Source: an uncultured Eubacteriales bacterium (GTDB taxonomy: Bacteria > Bacillota > Clostridia > Oscillospirales > Acutalibacteraceae). From it: a stretch of 56,577 nt of DNA. The notes below the pieces were generated by a model. The model was not told the origin of the DNA, searched no databases, and saw nothing but the letters and a program-made list of their open reading frames with translations. A program made the translations under genes and the position numbers. Every line of letters starts with the position of its first letter. Position 1 is the first letter of the stretch. The stretch covers positions 1 through 56,577 of the forward strand of contig CAKSHM010000011.1 in the NCBI GenBank assembly GCA_934457415.1. Reading direction: 5' to 3'. This document shows, piece after piece, positions 43,132 to 52,686 of the stretch.

Positions 43132-46100
43132 ATGAATTACAGAAAAAGTTATTTTAAAAAAGCAATTTCTTATCTTTGCGCGGCAGTATTATGCCTTTCA
43201 GTTGCTTTTCCGGTTTTTCAGTCGGTTAAAGCAGAAAATGCTTACAGTCTTGATACTGCTTCTATTACCGATAAAAGCAGTATAAAAATGAAGGAAATTT
43301 TTGAAGATAATATTCTTAAAAATATGCTTCCGGTATCGGCACTTGAAGCAAACGGAATTGATACTTTGAGAACTTACAATGACGGGTGTAAGGATTATGA
43401 TAATTATCTGAAGGCTCTTACCGATGTCGACGGCGGCAGCATAAGAATTGCCAACGGCAACGGTGCGACCCTTATTTATGAGTTCGAAAAGAGAACAAAG
43501 CTTAATAAATTTGCTCTTGTTTTAGGCAGTGCCGGAACAGGCAGAGAAATAAGCTATGAAATATATGTTTCGGACGACAAAGAAGCATTGTTCAAAGATG
43601 CTTCTCAGGTATTCGCTTGGAATGCGGAGGAAAACCCTTCGTCACTTGGACAGATAGTTTCCTTTAAATCCGGAAATGAGCCCAAGGGTAAGTTTTTCGG
43701 CGTAAAAATAACCAAAACCTATACTACAGATACAAATTCGAAAACCACCGCGAGAATAAGCGAAATAGGGGCGTGGGGCGAAGAAATTCAGAACTATGAT
43801 ATTGATACTTCGAGTATTGCGGGTCCGAGTTCTGTTCCCGAGCTTTTTAAAGACAGCTTGATAAAAAAAGCTTTACCGATAGCGGCTAAAGACAAGGATA
43901 ATAAGGATATAGTATTTGTAAGGGATTCGGGAAACGGCGATTATGAAAATCAGGCGGCAATCCTTACTGACGAAACTTCCGATATCGTAAAGCTTGAAAA
44001 TGCCGAAAATTCATATCTTACTTATCAGTTAAACGGAAAATATACTTTCAGTAAATTTGCCCTTGCTCAAGGTAAAAGCGGCGGAAATGAAATAAGCTAT
44101 GAGGTTTATGCCGCCTCTGATATAAAAGATTTGTATAAATCTTCAAACCTTGCTTTTTCGTGGATTGCTTCCAACAATACAGAATCAAAAGGACAGATAA
44201 TTACTTTCGGATATAACAAGCCGCAGGGCAAATATTTGGGAATAAAAATAACCTCTGTTAATACAGGAAGCGGAAATTATAAGGACGCTTATTTATCAGG
44301 TATAGCAGTCTGGGGAATTGAGTCGGCAAAAATCAATGAAGATGTCAGAACAATATCAAGCTATGGTTCTGTAAAAAAAGAATTTGCAAACAGCATAATA
44401 GGCGGACTTACTCCTTTTTCAAAGAAAAAAGCCGACGGAATTCGTGAGGACTTCTATATCGGTAAGATTGACGGAGATTTTACAGGAATAGAAGATAATC
44501 TTTGGAAGGCTCTTACAGACGGTGAAAACACCAGAGTTTTAATAAGCGACGCTAAAGACGCAACATTGGTTTATAAACTGAATAACAGAGCAAGATTTGA
44601 AAAATTTGCTTTTGCTCAAGGCGATGTCGGAAGTGAAATCGAAGTAAGCTATGATGTTTTTGCTTCTGACGATACAGATGATCTGTTTACGGATGAACAC
44701 AAGTTTTATTCTTATGACGCAAGGGATGAAAAAAACAAAGAGTCATACGGTCAGATTGTAACCTTCAATTATGATAATCCCGTAGGAAAATATCTCGGAA
44801 TTAAATTTACAAATGTTCCCAAAGGCAAATATAACAATAACTCAGCGGCAAAAATTGCCGAAATCGGTTTGTGGGGAACTTCTGTCAGAGAAAAATATGA
44901 TCTTGATATAGATTTTGTTTCTTCCGCAGAGGAGCTTGATATGCTCGGACTCGAGTTTATGAATATCAATAAGTATAATGAAACCTCCGATTCGGCATTC
45001 TATGAATTTGATTCTTATTATAAGCTTAAAGGCTTTGCTGTTTTAAATGAAAAAAATATAAGCTACGAGCTTTATATAAGCGAAGACAGAACTAATTTGA
45101 ATGCCGCTCAAATGGTTATGAGCTATGATGCAGCAAATTATCCTTCCTCTAAAGGTCAGTTTGTTTCTTTTGCGGTAGATAAGCCGATAGGAAAGTATTT
45201 CATTATAAAGGTTAAAAACGGAGCGTTGTCCGATATTACAAAGTTCGGTGTTGCCGGTCAAAAGCTTAAAACTCAGTCGGAAAATCAGGATTTCTTAAAT
45301 CCGTATAACACTGACTATTTTAAGGATAAAAACCTTTTGGCAGGAATGAATCCGATAAGTGCCGTTCATGCTGACGGAACGGATTTCTCAGCAATTAAAT
45401 CTTGGTCTTCAAATCTGACAGATAGGAAAAGTTCTGTTTCAAGTGCTATTCCTTCGGACGCAAGAGGAGCAAAAATAACCTATAAATTCATTTCAAATGT
45501 TACGGTTGATACCTTTGCTTTATGGCAGGGTAATCCGCAGTATAACCTTGGCGTAAGCTACCGGATTTATTTCTCTTCTTCGCTTGATAACCTTTATACT
45601 GCCGAAAAAATGATTTATTCTTATGATGCTAATATAAATAAATCTTCAAACGGGCAGATGGTTGATTTCCTTTACGGTAAGCCTCACGGTCAATACCTCG
45701 GAATACTTATTACCGGTACCTGCACCGACAACTGCGGCGGAAAAGGTCAGGCACACAATGCTGCAAGAATATCTGAAATCGCAGTTTGCGGAAGCTATGA
45801 TTTTACCGATATGTATGCAGCGGTAAACCGAGATAAAACTCATAACGATATAAAATCCATGGCTGAGGAAAACAGCGGTAATCTCCTTTCGGGCTCAAAA
45901 GAGCTTGAAAATACAGGAATTGATACTGCCGTTATTACTGATGCGGATATAAACACTTCGCTTTCCGTTTCATCGGCAGAAAAAACAAGAATGTCATTTG
46001 AACTTACCCGCTCAGCTAATATCAAGGCATTCCTTTTGGCAGCCGGAAGTAAAATTTCATCATATAATGTTTATGTTTCAAGCGATTATGAAAATCTTTA

Positions 46101-48423
46101 TCAAAAGGATAATTGGGTGTTGCATTATGAACCTAAGGATGCAAACGATCTTATCCAGTATTATTCCTTTGAAAAGAGTGTTGTCAGATATATAGGAATA
46201 GAAATTGCTGACAGCTCTGCCTCAATTGCGGAAATCGGAATTTACGGCGATTGGTTACCGTACATAATTTCTTATCCTGATTCGGGAATTACTGCAACTA
46301 ACTGGGGTAATTCAAATATTCTTAAAGGTCACGAACCGATTTTGTCTTATCTTAACGGTTCTTCCGCCTCTCTTCCGTCAAAATTCCATTATTCAAGCTG
46401 GACTGATGAAAAGGTCGGAAATAATGACCACATCGATCTCAGTAACGGTAAGAAATACGGAATTTCAATCACCTTCCCGTTAGGGAAAAGATATATTATA
46501 AATAAATTTGCGCTTTATAATCATAGGACCATAGTTCTTGATGAATATGAGGTGTATATAGGAAATTCAAGAAGTACGCTTTATAACAGTAAAAATCTTG
46601 TTGCTGCCTATAAAAACGATAATGATTCATGGGCGCAGATAATTACTCTTGCCGATGCCGATAAAAGAACGGGAAAATATATAGGATTCAGGTTCGCGAC
46701 AGCCAATAAGCTTTCAAACGATACCCTGAGACTCAGCGAAATAGTTGCTTGCGGCGAAGAATATATTCCTAAACCCGATAATCTTTCGGATCTTGCAATG
46801 ATTTCCGCATTCAACACCGAAGGCGGAAAAACAACAGAGCTTGATAATAAAGAGCTTTCCGTAGAGCAAAAGAATAAACTTGTAGATATAAATAATGATG
46901 AAACCTTAGTCCTTAAATCTAACGGAACAAAGAGTCTTGTGGTTGACCTAACATCTTCAATGCAGATAGATAAGCTTAAAATTGCTTTTTCAAACAGCAA
47001 AGTCAAGCAGTTTAAGGTTTATACGGGTGAATATAAACGCGATCTATGGATTGACCCGAAGCTAAGCTGCACTTATAACAGAGAAGAGAATAATTCTGAT
47101 AAAATCGTTGAGATCCCAGTTGATTTTAAAGCAAGATTTATAAGGATTGAGTTTACGGATACCGGAAGCGATAAAAGTATATCGCTTAAATATTTGTCAT
47201 GTATCGGTCTTGATGACCAATCTCTTGAAAATGATAACCTACTTTACGGCATGAATCAGGAAAACATAACAGTTTATGTTTCCAACAATTCAAGCGGAGA
47301 ATATCAGGAGGTTTCAAATCACTATTACAGAAGATATCTTGTAGACGGAGCTTTGTCTTACGGTTCATCTGTCTGGGGCGCAAAATATGATACCGAATCT
47401 TTAAATCTTGTGTTTAAATTCGATAATCCGCAATTCCTCAATAAAGTAGTAATGCACCTTTTTGATGATGACCATTACAGAGTAAAAGATTGTGATGTTT
47501 ATCTCGGAAAAAGCTTAACCGAATTAATGTCGATGTCCAATAAACCTGTAGCAAATTATATTCGAAAAGACGGTGACGGGGTTGCCGAAGAGCTCGAAAT
47601 AAAATTTGCTTCTCAGGAAACAAATTATTTAAGATTGCGTTTTAAAGATGCCTGCGATACTTATGTTTCTCCCGATACTATAATGGCTGTAATGACCGAA
47701 GTAGAAGCCTTCGGGGTTGAAAGCTATTATGATATTTCCGAGGAAGAAAAGAAGAATAAAATTGCTGCGCAATTTACAGACCCTGCAACGGGCTTTAAGT
47801 TTGAAATTTTAAAGCTTAATGAAAATGATATTTATCGCGACCTTATCAGCATGCAGGTAAAAAAGATCTCGCTGTCTGCAGCTGAAAAGAAAGCTATTCG
47901 TGAAAACGGTGTTTTGGAAACCAATGAAAACTACAGACTTGATCTTGTAAATTATCTTAGTCAGTATGTTGAAGATTTTGAGGGAAGAACTATAAGAGTA
48001 AGCGTGCCTTCAAACACTTCAGACCTTGTATATTTGGCAGGATATGATTTGGATGAGTTCACTCTTCTTAACGCTCATTATGAGGATAATTTCCTTGTTT
48101 ATGAATTTACCGCAGAAACTCCTAATCTTTTGTTCTCCATAGTTAAAGAATCAGACAGCTTTGACGATGAAGATTATGAGGATGAAGAAGATTATGATGA
48201 TGAGAATTATGATGACGAGGGCGAAGAAGAGCCGGATGAGGATTATAATGATGACGATTATGACGATCCTTCAAACAGAGGCAAAAAGGTAAGAATCAGA
48301 AAAGTCACTTCACTCAATATGCCTCTTGTCATAGCTCTCGGAGCAGGTGCTTTGGCAGTTATCGGAGGAGGTGTTACGGCTGCAGTAATCTTAATCAAAA
48401 AACGCAAAATAATTAAAAAATAA
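43132..48423 (+). CDS. 1763-residue surface protein with tandem discoidin-like repeats, acidic stalk and membrane anchor
   Basis: RBS GAAAGGAG precedes ATG 43132. A signal peptide (about 1-34, ending SVKAEN) is followed by about nine repeats of 120-180 residues. Each looks like an F5/8 (discoidin/CBM32-like) domain with the pattern SYEIYxSxD, then a SxGQxVxF strand, GKYLGIKxT and ARISEIxxWG. The first three repeats and the fifth are the clearest; the fourth and sixth are shorter. A tail domain (about 1540-1670) precedes a very acidic Asp/Glu/Tyr stalk (about 1675-1713), one membrane helix (about 1730-1754) and KKRKIIKK. No catalytic domain is seen, so it is probably a multivalent glycan-binding receptor displayed on the membrane. 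The fragment at 1-156 may be the end of a similar protein. Confidence 0.75.
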   Translation: MNYRKSYFKKAISYLCAAVLCLSVAFPVFQSVKAENAYSLDTASITDKSSIKMKEIFEDNILKNMLPVSALEANGIDTLRTYNDGCKDYDNYLKALTDVDGGSIRIANGNGATLIYEFEKRTKLNKFALVLGSAGTGREISYEIYVSDDKEALFKDASQVFAWNAEENPSSLGQIVSFKSGNEPKGKFFGVKITKTYTTDTNSKTTARISEIGAWGEEIQNYDIDTSSIAGPSSVPELFKDSLIKKALPIAAKDKDNKDIVFVRDSGNGDYENQAAILTDETSDIVKLENAENSYLTYQLNGKYTFSKFALAQGKSGGNEISYEVYAASDIKDLYKSSNLAFSWIASNNTESKGQIITFGYNKPQGKYLGIKITSVNTGSGNYKDAYLSGIAVWGIESAKINEDVRTISSYGSVKKEFANSIIGGLTPFSKKKADGIREDFYIGKIDGDFTGIEDNLWKALTDGENTRVLISDAKDATLVYKLNNRARFEKFAFAQGDVGSEIEVSYDVFASDDTDDLFTDEHKFYSYDARDEKNKESYGQIVTFNYDNPVGKYLGIKFTNVPKGKYNNNSAAKIAEIGLWGTSVREKYDLDIDFVSSAEELDMLGLEFMNINKYNETSDSAFYEFDSYYKLKGFAVLNEKNISYELYISEDRTNLNAAQMVMSYDAANYPSSKGQFVSFAVDKPIGKYFIIKVKNGALSDITKFGVAGQKLKTQSENQDFLNPYNTDYFKDKNLLAGMNPISAVHADGTDFSAIKSWSSNLTDRKSSVSSAIPSDARGAKITYKFISNVTVDTFALWQGNPQYNLGVSYRIYFSSSLDNLYTAEKMIYSYDANINKSSNGQMVDFLYGKPHGQYLGILITGTCTDNCGGKGQAHNAARISEIAVCGSYDFTDMYAAVNRDKTHNDIKSMAEENSGNLLSGSKELENTGIDTAVITDADINTSLSVSSAEKTRMSFELTRSANIKAFLLAAGSKISSYNVYVSSDYENLYQKDNWVLHYEPKDANDLIQYYSFEKSVVRYIGIEIADSSASIAEIGIYGDWLPYIISYPDSGITATNWGNSNILKGHEPILSYLNGSSASLPSKFHYSSWTDEKVGNNDHIDLSNGKKYGISITFPLGKRYIINKFALYNHRTIVLDEYEVYIGNSRSTLYNSKNLVAAYKNDNDSWAQIITLADADKRTGKYIGFRFATANKLSNDTLRLSEIVACGEEYIPKPDNLSDLAMISAFNTEGGKTTELDNKELSVEQKNKLVDINNDETLVLKSNGTKSLVVDLTSSMQIDKLKIAFSNSKVKQFKVYTGEYKRDLWIDPKLSCTYNREENNSDKIVEIPVDFKARFIRIEFTDTGSDKSISLKYLSCIGLDDQSLENDNLLYGMNQENITVYVSNNSSGEYQEVSNHYYRRYLVDGALSYGSSVWGAKYDTESLNLVFKFDNPQFLNKVVMHLFDDDHYRVKDCDVYLGKSLTELMSMSNKPVANYIRKDGDGVAEELEIKFASQETNYLRLRFKDACDTYVSPDTIMAVMTEVEAFGVESYYDISEEEKKNKIAAQFTDPATGFKFEILKLNENDIYRDLISMQVKKISLSAAEKKAIRENGVLETNENYRLDLVNYLSQYVEDFEGRTIRVSVPSNTSDLVYLAGYDLDEFTLLNAHYEDNFLVYEFTAETPNLLFSIVKESDSFDDEDYEDEEDYDDENYDDEGEEEPDEDYNDDDYDDPSNRGKKVRIRKVTSLNMPLVIALGAGALAVIGGGVTAAVILIKKRKIIKK

Positions 48424-48443
48424 TTTTCGGAGGTATTTAAAAT

Positions 48444-49928
48444 ATGAAACGCTTTTTAGCAATGCTTTTATGCTTGGTTACAGTATTTACACTTGCCGGC
48501 TGCAGTCTTAGCAAAACCGAGTATTACAGTGATTATACTGACGGCGATACAACTCAGAATTCAAGCAAAGGAAATTCCGCTAAAGACAATAAGGATAATT
48601 CATCCGGAAGTGCTACCGGCGGAGATATTAAAACCAATATAAAAGGTGCTGTCGGAGGACAGACAGATGCCAATGCGGCAGCTTGGGGAATCAAAACAGA
48701 TACAAAAGGAATTGAAAAGAAAGTAAATCTTAAAGGAAAAACCGTCAAAATGGCAGTTTTCAATACTGCAAGATATACCTCTTCATCGTTCCAGAGAGCG
48801 GTTAAATCATTTGAAAAGAAATACGGCTGTACAGTAAAAACAGATAAATTTACTTTTGGCGAAGAGTATATGACAGCTGTCAGAAACTCCGTTGCTTCGG
48901 GTAAGCCGTACGATATTTCTTTCATTCACGGTTCAGAATTTTATAATGCTATAGCATCCAATGTTTATCAACCGCTCAATAATAATCTTACAACCGCTGA
49001 TCTCTTAAAAGAGTCTACCCTTAAAGGTATTGATCTCAACAAGTCGGTAGAATGCAGCTGGAACGGTAAGATCTACGGCGTAACAAATTATTCGGGTGTT
49101 AATCCGCTTATGATTTTCTATAATAAGAAGAAGTTTTCTCAGGCAGGTCTTGAGGATCCGCGCGAGCTTTATAATGCCGGGAAATGGACTTGGGATAAGT
49201 TTATTCAGCTCGGTCTGCAGGTTACCGATACTTCTAAGAGTACCTATTTCGGTCAGGCAAACTTCTATAATACTTCTGTTGCAGCAACATATGGCGGAGC
49301 AACAATCGATTGGTCTTCCGGAACACCTGTCGCAAATCTTAATAATGAAAGTCTTATTCAGGGATATAAACTCGTTCAGTCACTTGTAAGAGGTGCAAAT
49401 CAGGTTATTAAGCTTCGCGGCGGCGAGGATCAGCTTGAAGATTTCTGCAACGGTAATTCTTTTGTTTATCTTGAAGAGTCAGACCGTTATATCACCATAA
49501 TGAATAAGATGTCAACTCTTACCGCATTCGCTAAGAAAAAAGCAAACTTGGGTATAGTTCCTCTGCCTCTCGGCGGCGGCAACACTCATTACCCGACAGG
49601 CTGGATTGAGGTTTGCGCGTCTCCTAAGGGCAGCGATGCAAATATTGCTGTTGCATGGATGAAGTTCTATTCTTCATTTAAGGATCCTGTCAAGGATAAA
49701 ACTACATTTTCATCCCAAGATCAGGAGCTTGTTAATAAGCTTCTTAAGGATATCCTTCCTTCCCGCAGCGGATTCAGTGATGCTTCGGTAGGTGCTTCTC
49801 AGCTTGAAGGAAGAATTATAGACGAAATAGTACGCGGAGGAGATATTTCTCAGTGCATTTCAAAATATCAGCCCCAGTTTCAGTCTTGTATAAATTCAAC
49901 GCTTGAACAACTTAAGAAAATAGGATAA
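48444..49928 (+). CDS. Extracellular solute-binding lipoprotein of a sugar ABC importer
   Basis: The protein has 494 residues. RBS CGGAGG precedes ATG 48444. The lipobox is LAGC (Cys20), followed by a Ser/Asn/Asp-rich linker of about 60 residues. The SBP domain starts near residue 100 (KTVKMAVFNTARYTSSSF). Typical features are KPYDISFIHGSEFYNAI, a central WNGKIYGVTNYSGVNPLMIFYNK, and aromatic sugar-contact candidates GKWTWDKF. Its partner permeases are not adjacent. Pair 2 (32021-33903), which has no other dedicated binding protein, is the best guess. A perfect hairpin follows the gene (49946-49972). Confidence 0.85.
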   Translation: MKRFLAMLLCLVTVFTLAGCSLSKTEYYSDYTDGDTTQNSSKGNSAKDNKDNSSGSATGGDIKTNIKGAVGGQTDANAAAWGIKTDTKGIEKKVNLKGKTVKMAVFNTARYTSSSFQRAVKSFEKKYGCTVKTDKFTFGEEYMTAVRNSVASGKPYDISFIHGSEFYNAIASNVYQPLNNNLTTADLLKESTLKGIDLNKSVECSWNGKIYGVTNYSGVNPLMIFYNKKKFSQAGLEDPRELYNAGKWTWDKFIQLGLQVTDTSKSTYFGQANFYNTSVAATYGGATIDWSSGTPVANLNNESLIQGYKLVQSLVRGANQVIKLRGGEDQLEDFCNGNSFVYLEESDRYITIMNKMSTLTAFAKKKANLGIVPLPLGGGNTHYPTGWIEVCASPKGSDANIAVAWMKFYSSFKDPVKDKTTFSSQDQELVNKLLKDILPSRSGFSDASVGASQLEGRIIDEIVRGGDISQCISKYQPQFQSCINSTLEQLKKIG

Positions 49929-49945
49929 ACATTTGGAATTGCTCT

Positions 49946-49972
49946 TCCGGCAGAAAAATGCTTTCTGCCGGA
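49946..49972 (+). other. Intercistronic stem-loop after the solute-binding protein gene
   Basis: TCCGGCAGAAA (49946-49956) pairs perfectly with TTTCTGCCGGA (49962-49972), giving an 11-bp stem and a 5-base loop. No T tract follows (ATTCGGCG). It therefore looks like an RNA-processing or stabilising hairpin that raises the level of the upstream binding-protein mRNA, not a full terminator. Confidence 0.65.
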
Positions 49973-49997
49973 TTCGGCGTAAAACTATGGAGAAAAC

Positions 49998-51833
49998 ATG
50001 AAAAAAATTTCTTATGATATTTACAGAAAAAAATTGAACGGCTGCTTTATGGGAAAGGTTATCGGTGGAACCGTCGGTATGCCTTTTGAGGGTAAACGGT
50101 CAACCAGAAATATTTCTTATTATGAACCTGTTCCGACAGAAATGGTTGCAAATGACGACCTTGATTTGCAGGTAGTCTGGCTTGAAAGTATAAGACAGTT
50201 TGGGCTCCCGATCAACAGACGCCACCTTTGCGACGCTTGGGTTAAGCATGTTCATTATGCTTTTGATGAATACGGAATGGCACTCAGAAATATCAAATCG
50301 GGAGTTTATGCTCCGCTTTCGGGTCAGTTCAATAATGTATTCTATTCCGGAATGGGCTCTGCTATAAGAACCGAAATCTGGGCGGCTTGCGCTCCATGCA
50401 ATCCGGAGCTTGCTGTTCATTTTGCAACTGAGGACGCTTGTGTCGACCATACTAAGGACGGGCTTTATGCTTCGAGATTTATAGCAGCAATTGAAAGCAA
50501 GGCTTTTGAAACGGGAGACTTTGAAGAGCTTATAAAAACGGGGCTTTCTTTTATTCCCGATAACACAAGACTTTCAAACGGAATTAAAGATACTGTAAAA
50601 TGGTGGAAAGAATCGGGCGATATGCTTGAGGTAAGAAAAAAATTCCTTGAAAAATATGAGGTTGTCAATTGGACCGATGTTACCATCAATTTGAGTTTTA
50701 TCGTTTTGGCATGGCTCGCAGGAGACGGCGATTTCGGAAAGTGTATCTGCGCCGCTTCCAATCTCGGATTTGATACCGACTGTACTTCGGGAACACTCGG
50801 AGCAATCTTAGGAATTATCAATCCCGACAGTATTGAAGAAAAATGGGTAAAACCAATAGGAAATCAGCTTGTTTTATCGGATGCTATTATCGGGATGCAT
50901 GATATTACAACTATTGATGTTATGTGCGATAAAATCGTGTCCTTAGCAAGAGATGTACAAAATTTCTATAAAACAGAAATTGAAATTGAAAACACTCCGG
51001 ATTTTTATCCGCCGCTAAATTGTTGGACGCAAAACAGCGATATTATTAAAAATCTTGATTTTAATTCGGAATGTTCGCTGTTTTCACTTTCACCGGTTGT
51101 AATGAATTTAAAATATCCAAAAGGCGCTGTTTTGACAGAATCAGAGACAGGGGAATTTGCACTTAATATTATAAATCCTGCAAAAAATTCCGTAAAAGGA
51201 AAAATTATCTTAACTGTTCCCGACAGCTGGAAAACAACAGAGAATAAATTTGAATTTGAATTAAAAGCAGGGGAATCGGCTGATTTTAAATTTAATTTAA
51301 GTGCAAATGATAACGGATATTATCCTGCTTTTAATGAGCTCACATTTTCGGTTGAGATAAACGGTCTTTTGTATCAGGCGAATGCCGGTGTTCCTCAGGC
51401 GCTTCCTTGGCTTAAAGCCGAAAGGAAGTTTGAAGTTGATACCTGCCCTAAGGCAGAGGATTTTAAAAACGCAACAGAGATTTATTCTCAGTCTTTCATT
51501 CAGAAGGTTGAAAAAGGCGAATTTATTTTTGCTATTGATTTTAAGCTTCATAATGATTTTAATGTAAATCTTGTTCCGCAGGGTCTTCCTGCAAAATTAT
51601 GGATTGACGGCGAAAAGCTTACCGAACATGACGGAAAATTCTATACTCCTTCCGCCCATAGATTTGAATGCTCGGTTCAAAAAGAACTGAAAACAGGCTG
51701 GCACACTGCCGTTATCGCCGCAAAAAACGATACCGAAGAGCTAAAAGAGCTGTTTTTTGCAATAGGCAATATGGCAGGAAAAACTTGGCTTGATCAGGTT
51801 GAATGGAGAAAATCCGATTTAGGCAAGCGGTGA
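49998..51833 (+). CDS. ADP-ribosylglycohydrolase-fold protein with C-terminal beta modules
   Basis: The protein has 611 residues and no signal peptide. GGAGAAAAC precedes ATG 49998. The first 330 residues match the ADP-ribosylglycohydrolase fold: LNGCFMGKVIGGTVGMPFEG at the start, NDDLDLQVVW where the family usually has TDDT, and NLGFDTDCTSGTLGAILG where GDTDTxAAxxGAxxGA is usual. The metal-binding Asp residues are largely kept. The C-terminal part (about 370-611) has two beta-sandwich-like modules, including a NEW3-like segment. Proteins of this subtype occur in glycan operons and may act on a sugar-containing small molecule rather than on ADP-ribosylated protein. The true substrate is unknown. 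Confidence 0.75.
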   Translation: MKKISYDIYRKKLNGCFMGKVIGGTVGMPFEGKRSTRNISYYEPVPTEMVANDDLDLQVVWLESIRQFGLPINRRHLCDAWVKHVHYAFDEYGMALRNIKSGVYAPLSGQFNNVFYSGMGSAIRTEIWAACAPCNPELAVHFATEDACVDHTKDGLYASRFIAAIESKAFETGDFEELIKTGLSFIPDNTRLSNGIKDTVKWWKESGDMLEVRKKFLEKYEVVNWTDVTINLSFIVLAWLAGDGDFGKCICAASNLGFDTDCTSGTLGAILGIINPDSIEEKWVKPIGNQLVLSDAIIGMHDITTIDVMCDKIVSLARDVQNFYKTEIEIENTPDFYPPLNCWTQNSDIIKNLDFNSECSLFSLSPVVMNLKYPKGAVLTESETGEFALNIINPAKNSVKGKIILTVPDSWKTTENKFEFELKAGESADFKFNLSANDNGYYPAFNELTFSVEINGLLYQANAGVPQALPWLKAERKFEVDTCPKAEDFKNATEIYSQSFIQKVEKGEFIFAIDFKLHNDFNVNLVPQGLPAKLWIDGEKLTEHDGKFYTPSAHRFECSVQKELKTGWHTAVIAAKNDTEELKELFFAIGNMAGKTWLDQVEWRKSDLGKR

Positions 51834-51837
51834 AGAA

Positions 51838-52686
51838 ATGATTGAAATATCCAATTCATTAGCTAAATCTGAAATTTCAGAAATCGGTGCAGAGCTTAAA
51901 AGTCTTGTGATAAATTCTCAGGAATTTATTCATCAGCCTTTTTGGGGATGGTGGCAGGAAAGCTCCCCTGTATTATTCCCGACTGTCGGACCTATGCCCG
52001 ATAATAAGCTTGAATTCAAAAATAAAACATATAATATTGATTTTCACGGTTTTGCGAAATCCTCGGTATTTTCTGTTGAAAATAAAACAGAGGACAGCGT
52101 AACATTCAGGCTTTCTTCGGATGAAATCACCCTTAAAAGCTATCCTTTTAATTTTGTTCTCCTTATACAATACACCTTAGTTAAGGAAGGCCTTGAAATT
52201 CGATTTTCCGTAGAAAATAAGGATACGGAGGATTTGTATTTCGGTCTCGGTCTTCATACGGGATATAAGCTTTTCGGTGATATTAATGAAGCTGAAATTA
52301 TATTTGAAACAGAAGAAAATGAGTACACAGTTGATAGCAATGACGCACAACTTAATGCTTCCCATCTTATAAATTCAAACAAATTGCCATTAAGTGATAA
52401 TCTGTTTGAAAAAGGAGCCGTTACATTCAGTAATCTTAAATCAAAAAAATGTATTTTTGAAAATCAAGGAAAAAAGATTGAGATTGATTTCTCGGATTTT
52501 CCCTGTTTGACCCTTTGGAAACAACCAAGCGCCCCGTTTCTTTGTATTGAGCCGTGGAGCTATAAAAGCGGTCATTACATATTTGAAAGGGATATAGAAA
52601 AAATAAACGGAATGACGTGCTTGCAGCCTGAATGCAAAAAGGATTTTCGTTTAGAAATTAAAAAATATAAAGGAGAAAAAATATGA
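51838..52686 (+). CDS. Aldose 1-epimerase (galactose mutarotase)-like protein
   Basis: The protein has 282 residues and no signal peptide. The gene starts 4 bases after the previous stop and overlaps the next gene by 4 bases. Candidate active-site residues are His70 in DFHGFAKS, His140 in GLGLHTGYKLF and Glu238 in CIEPWSYKSG, in the order seen in mutarotases of the LacX/YphB type. The beta-supersandwich pattern fits the length. It would speed anomer exchange of a released sugar, fitting with the alpha-galactosidase of the same operon. A hexose-6-phosphate epimerase role is possible. Confidence 0.82.
   Translation: MIEISNSLAKSEISEIGAELKSLVINSQEFIHQPFWGWWQESSPVLFPTVGPMPDNKLEFKNKTYNIDFHGFAKSSVFSVENKTEDSVTFRLSSDEITLKSYPFNFVLLIQYTLVKEGLEIRFSVENKDTEDLYFGLGLHTGYKLFGDINEAEIIFETEENEYTVDSNDAQLNASHLINSNKLPLSDNLFEKGAVTFSNLKSKKCIFENQGKKIEIDFSDFPCLTLWKQPSAPFLCIEPWSYKSGHYIFERDIEKINGMTCLQPECKKDFRLEIKKYKGEKI

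Noticed and set aside
43132..48423. DNA-level tandem repeat array
   Set aside because: The repeats are visible only in the protein and are too divergent in nucleotide sequence to be a recent tandem array.
49946..49972. Rho-independent terminator after the lipoprotein SBP gene
   Set aside because: The stem is perfect but no T tract follows, and the next genes continue in the same direction with no evident promoter. It is reported as a processing or stabilising hairpin instead.
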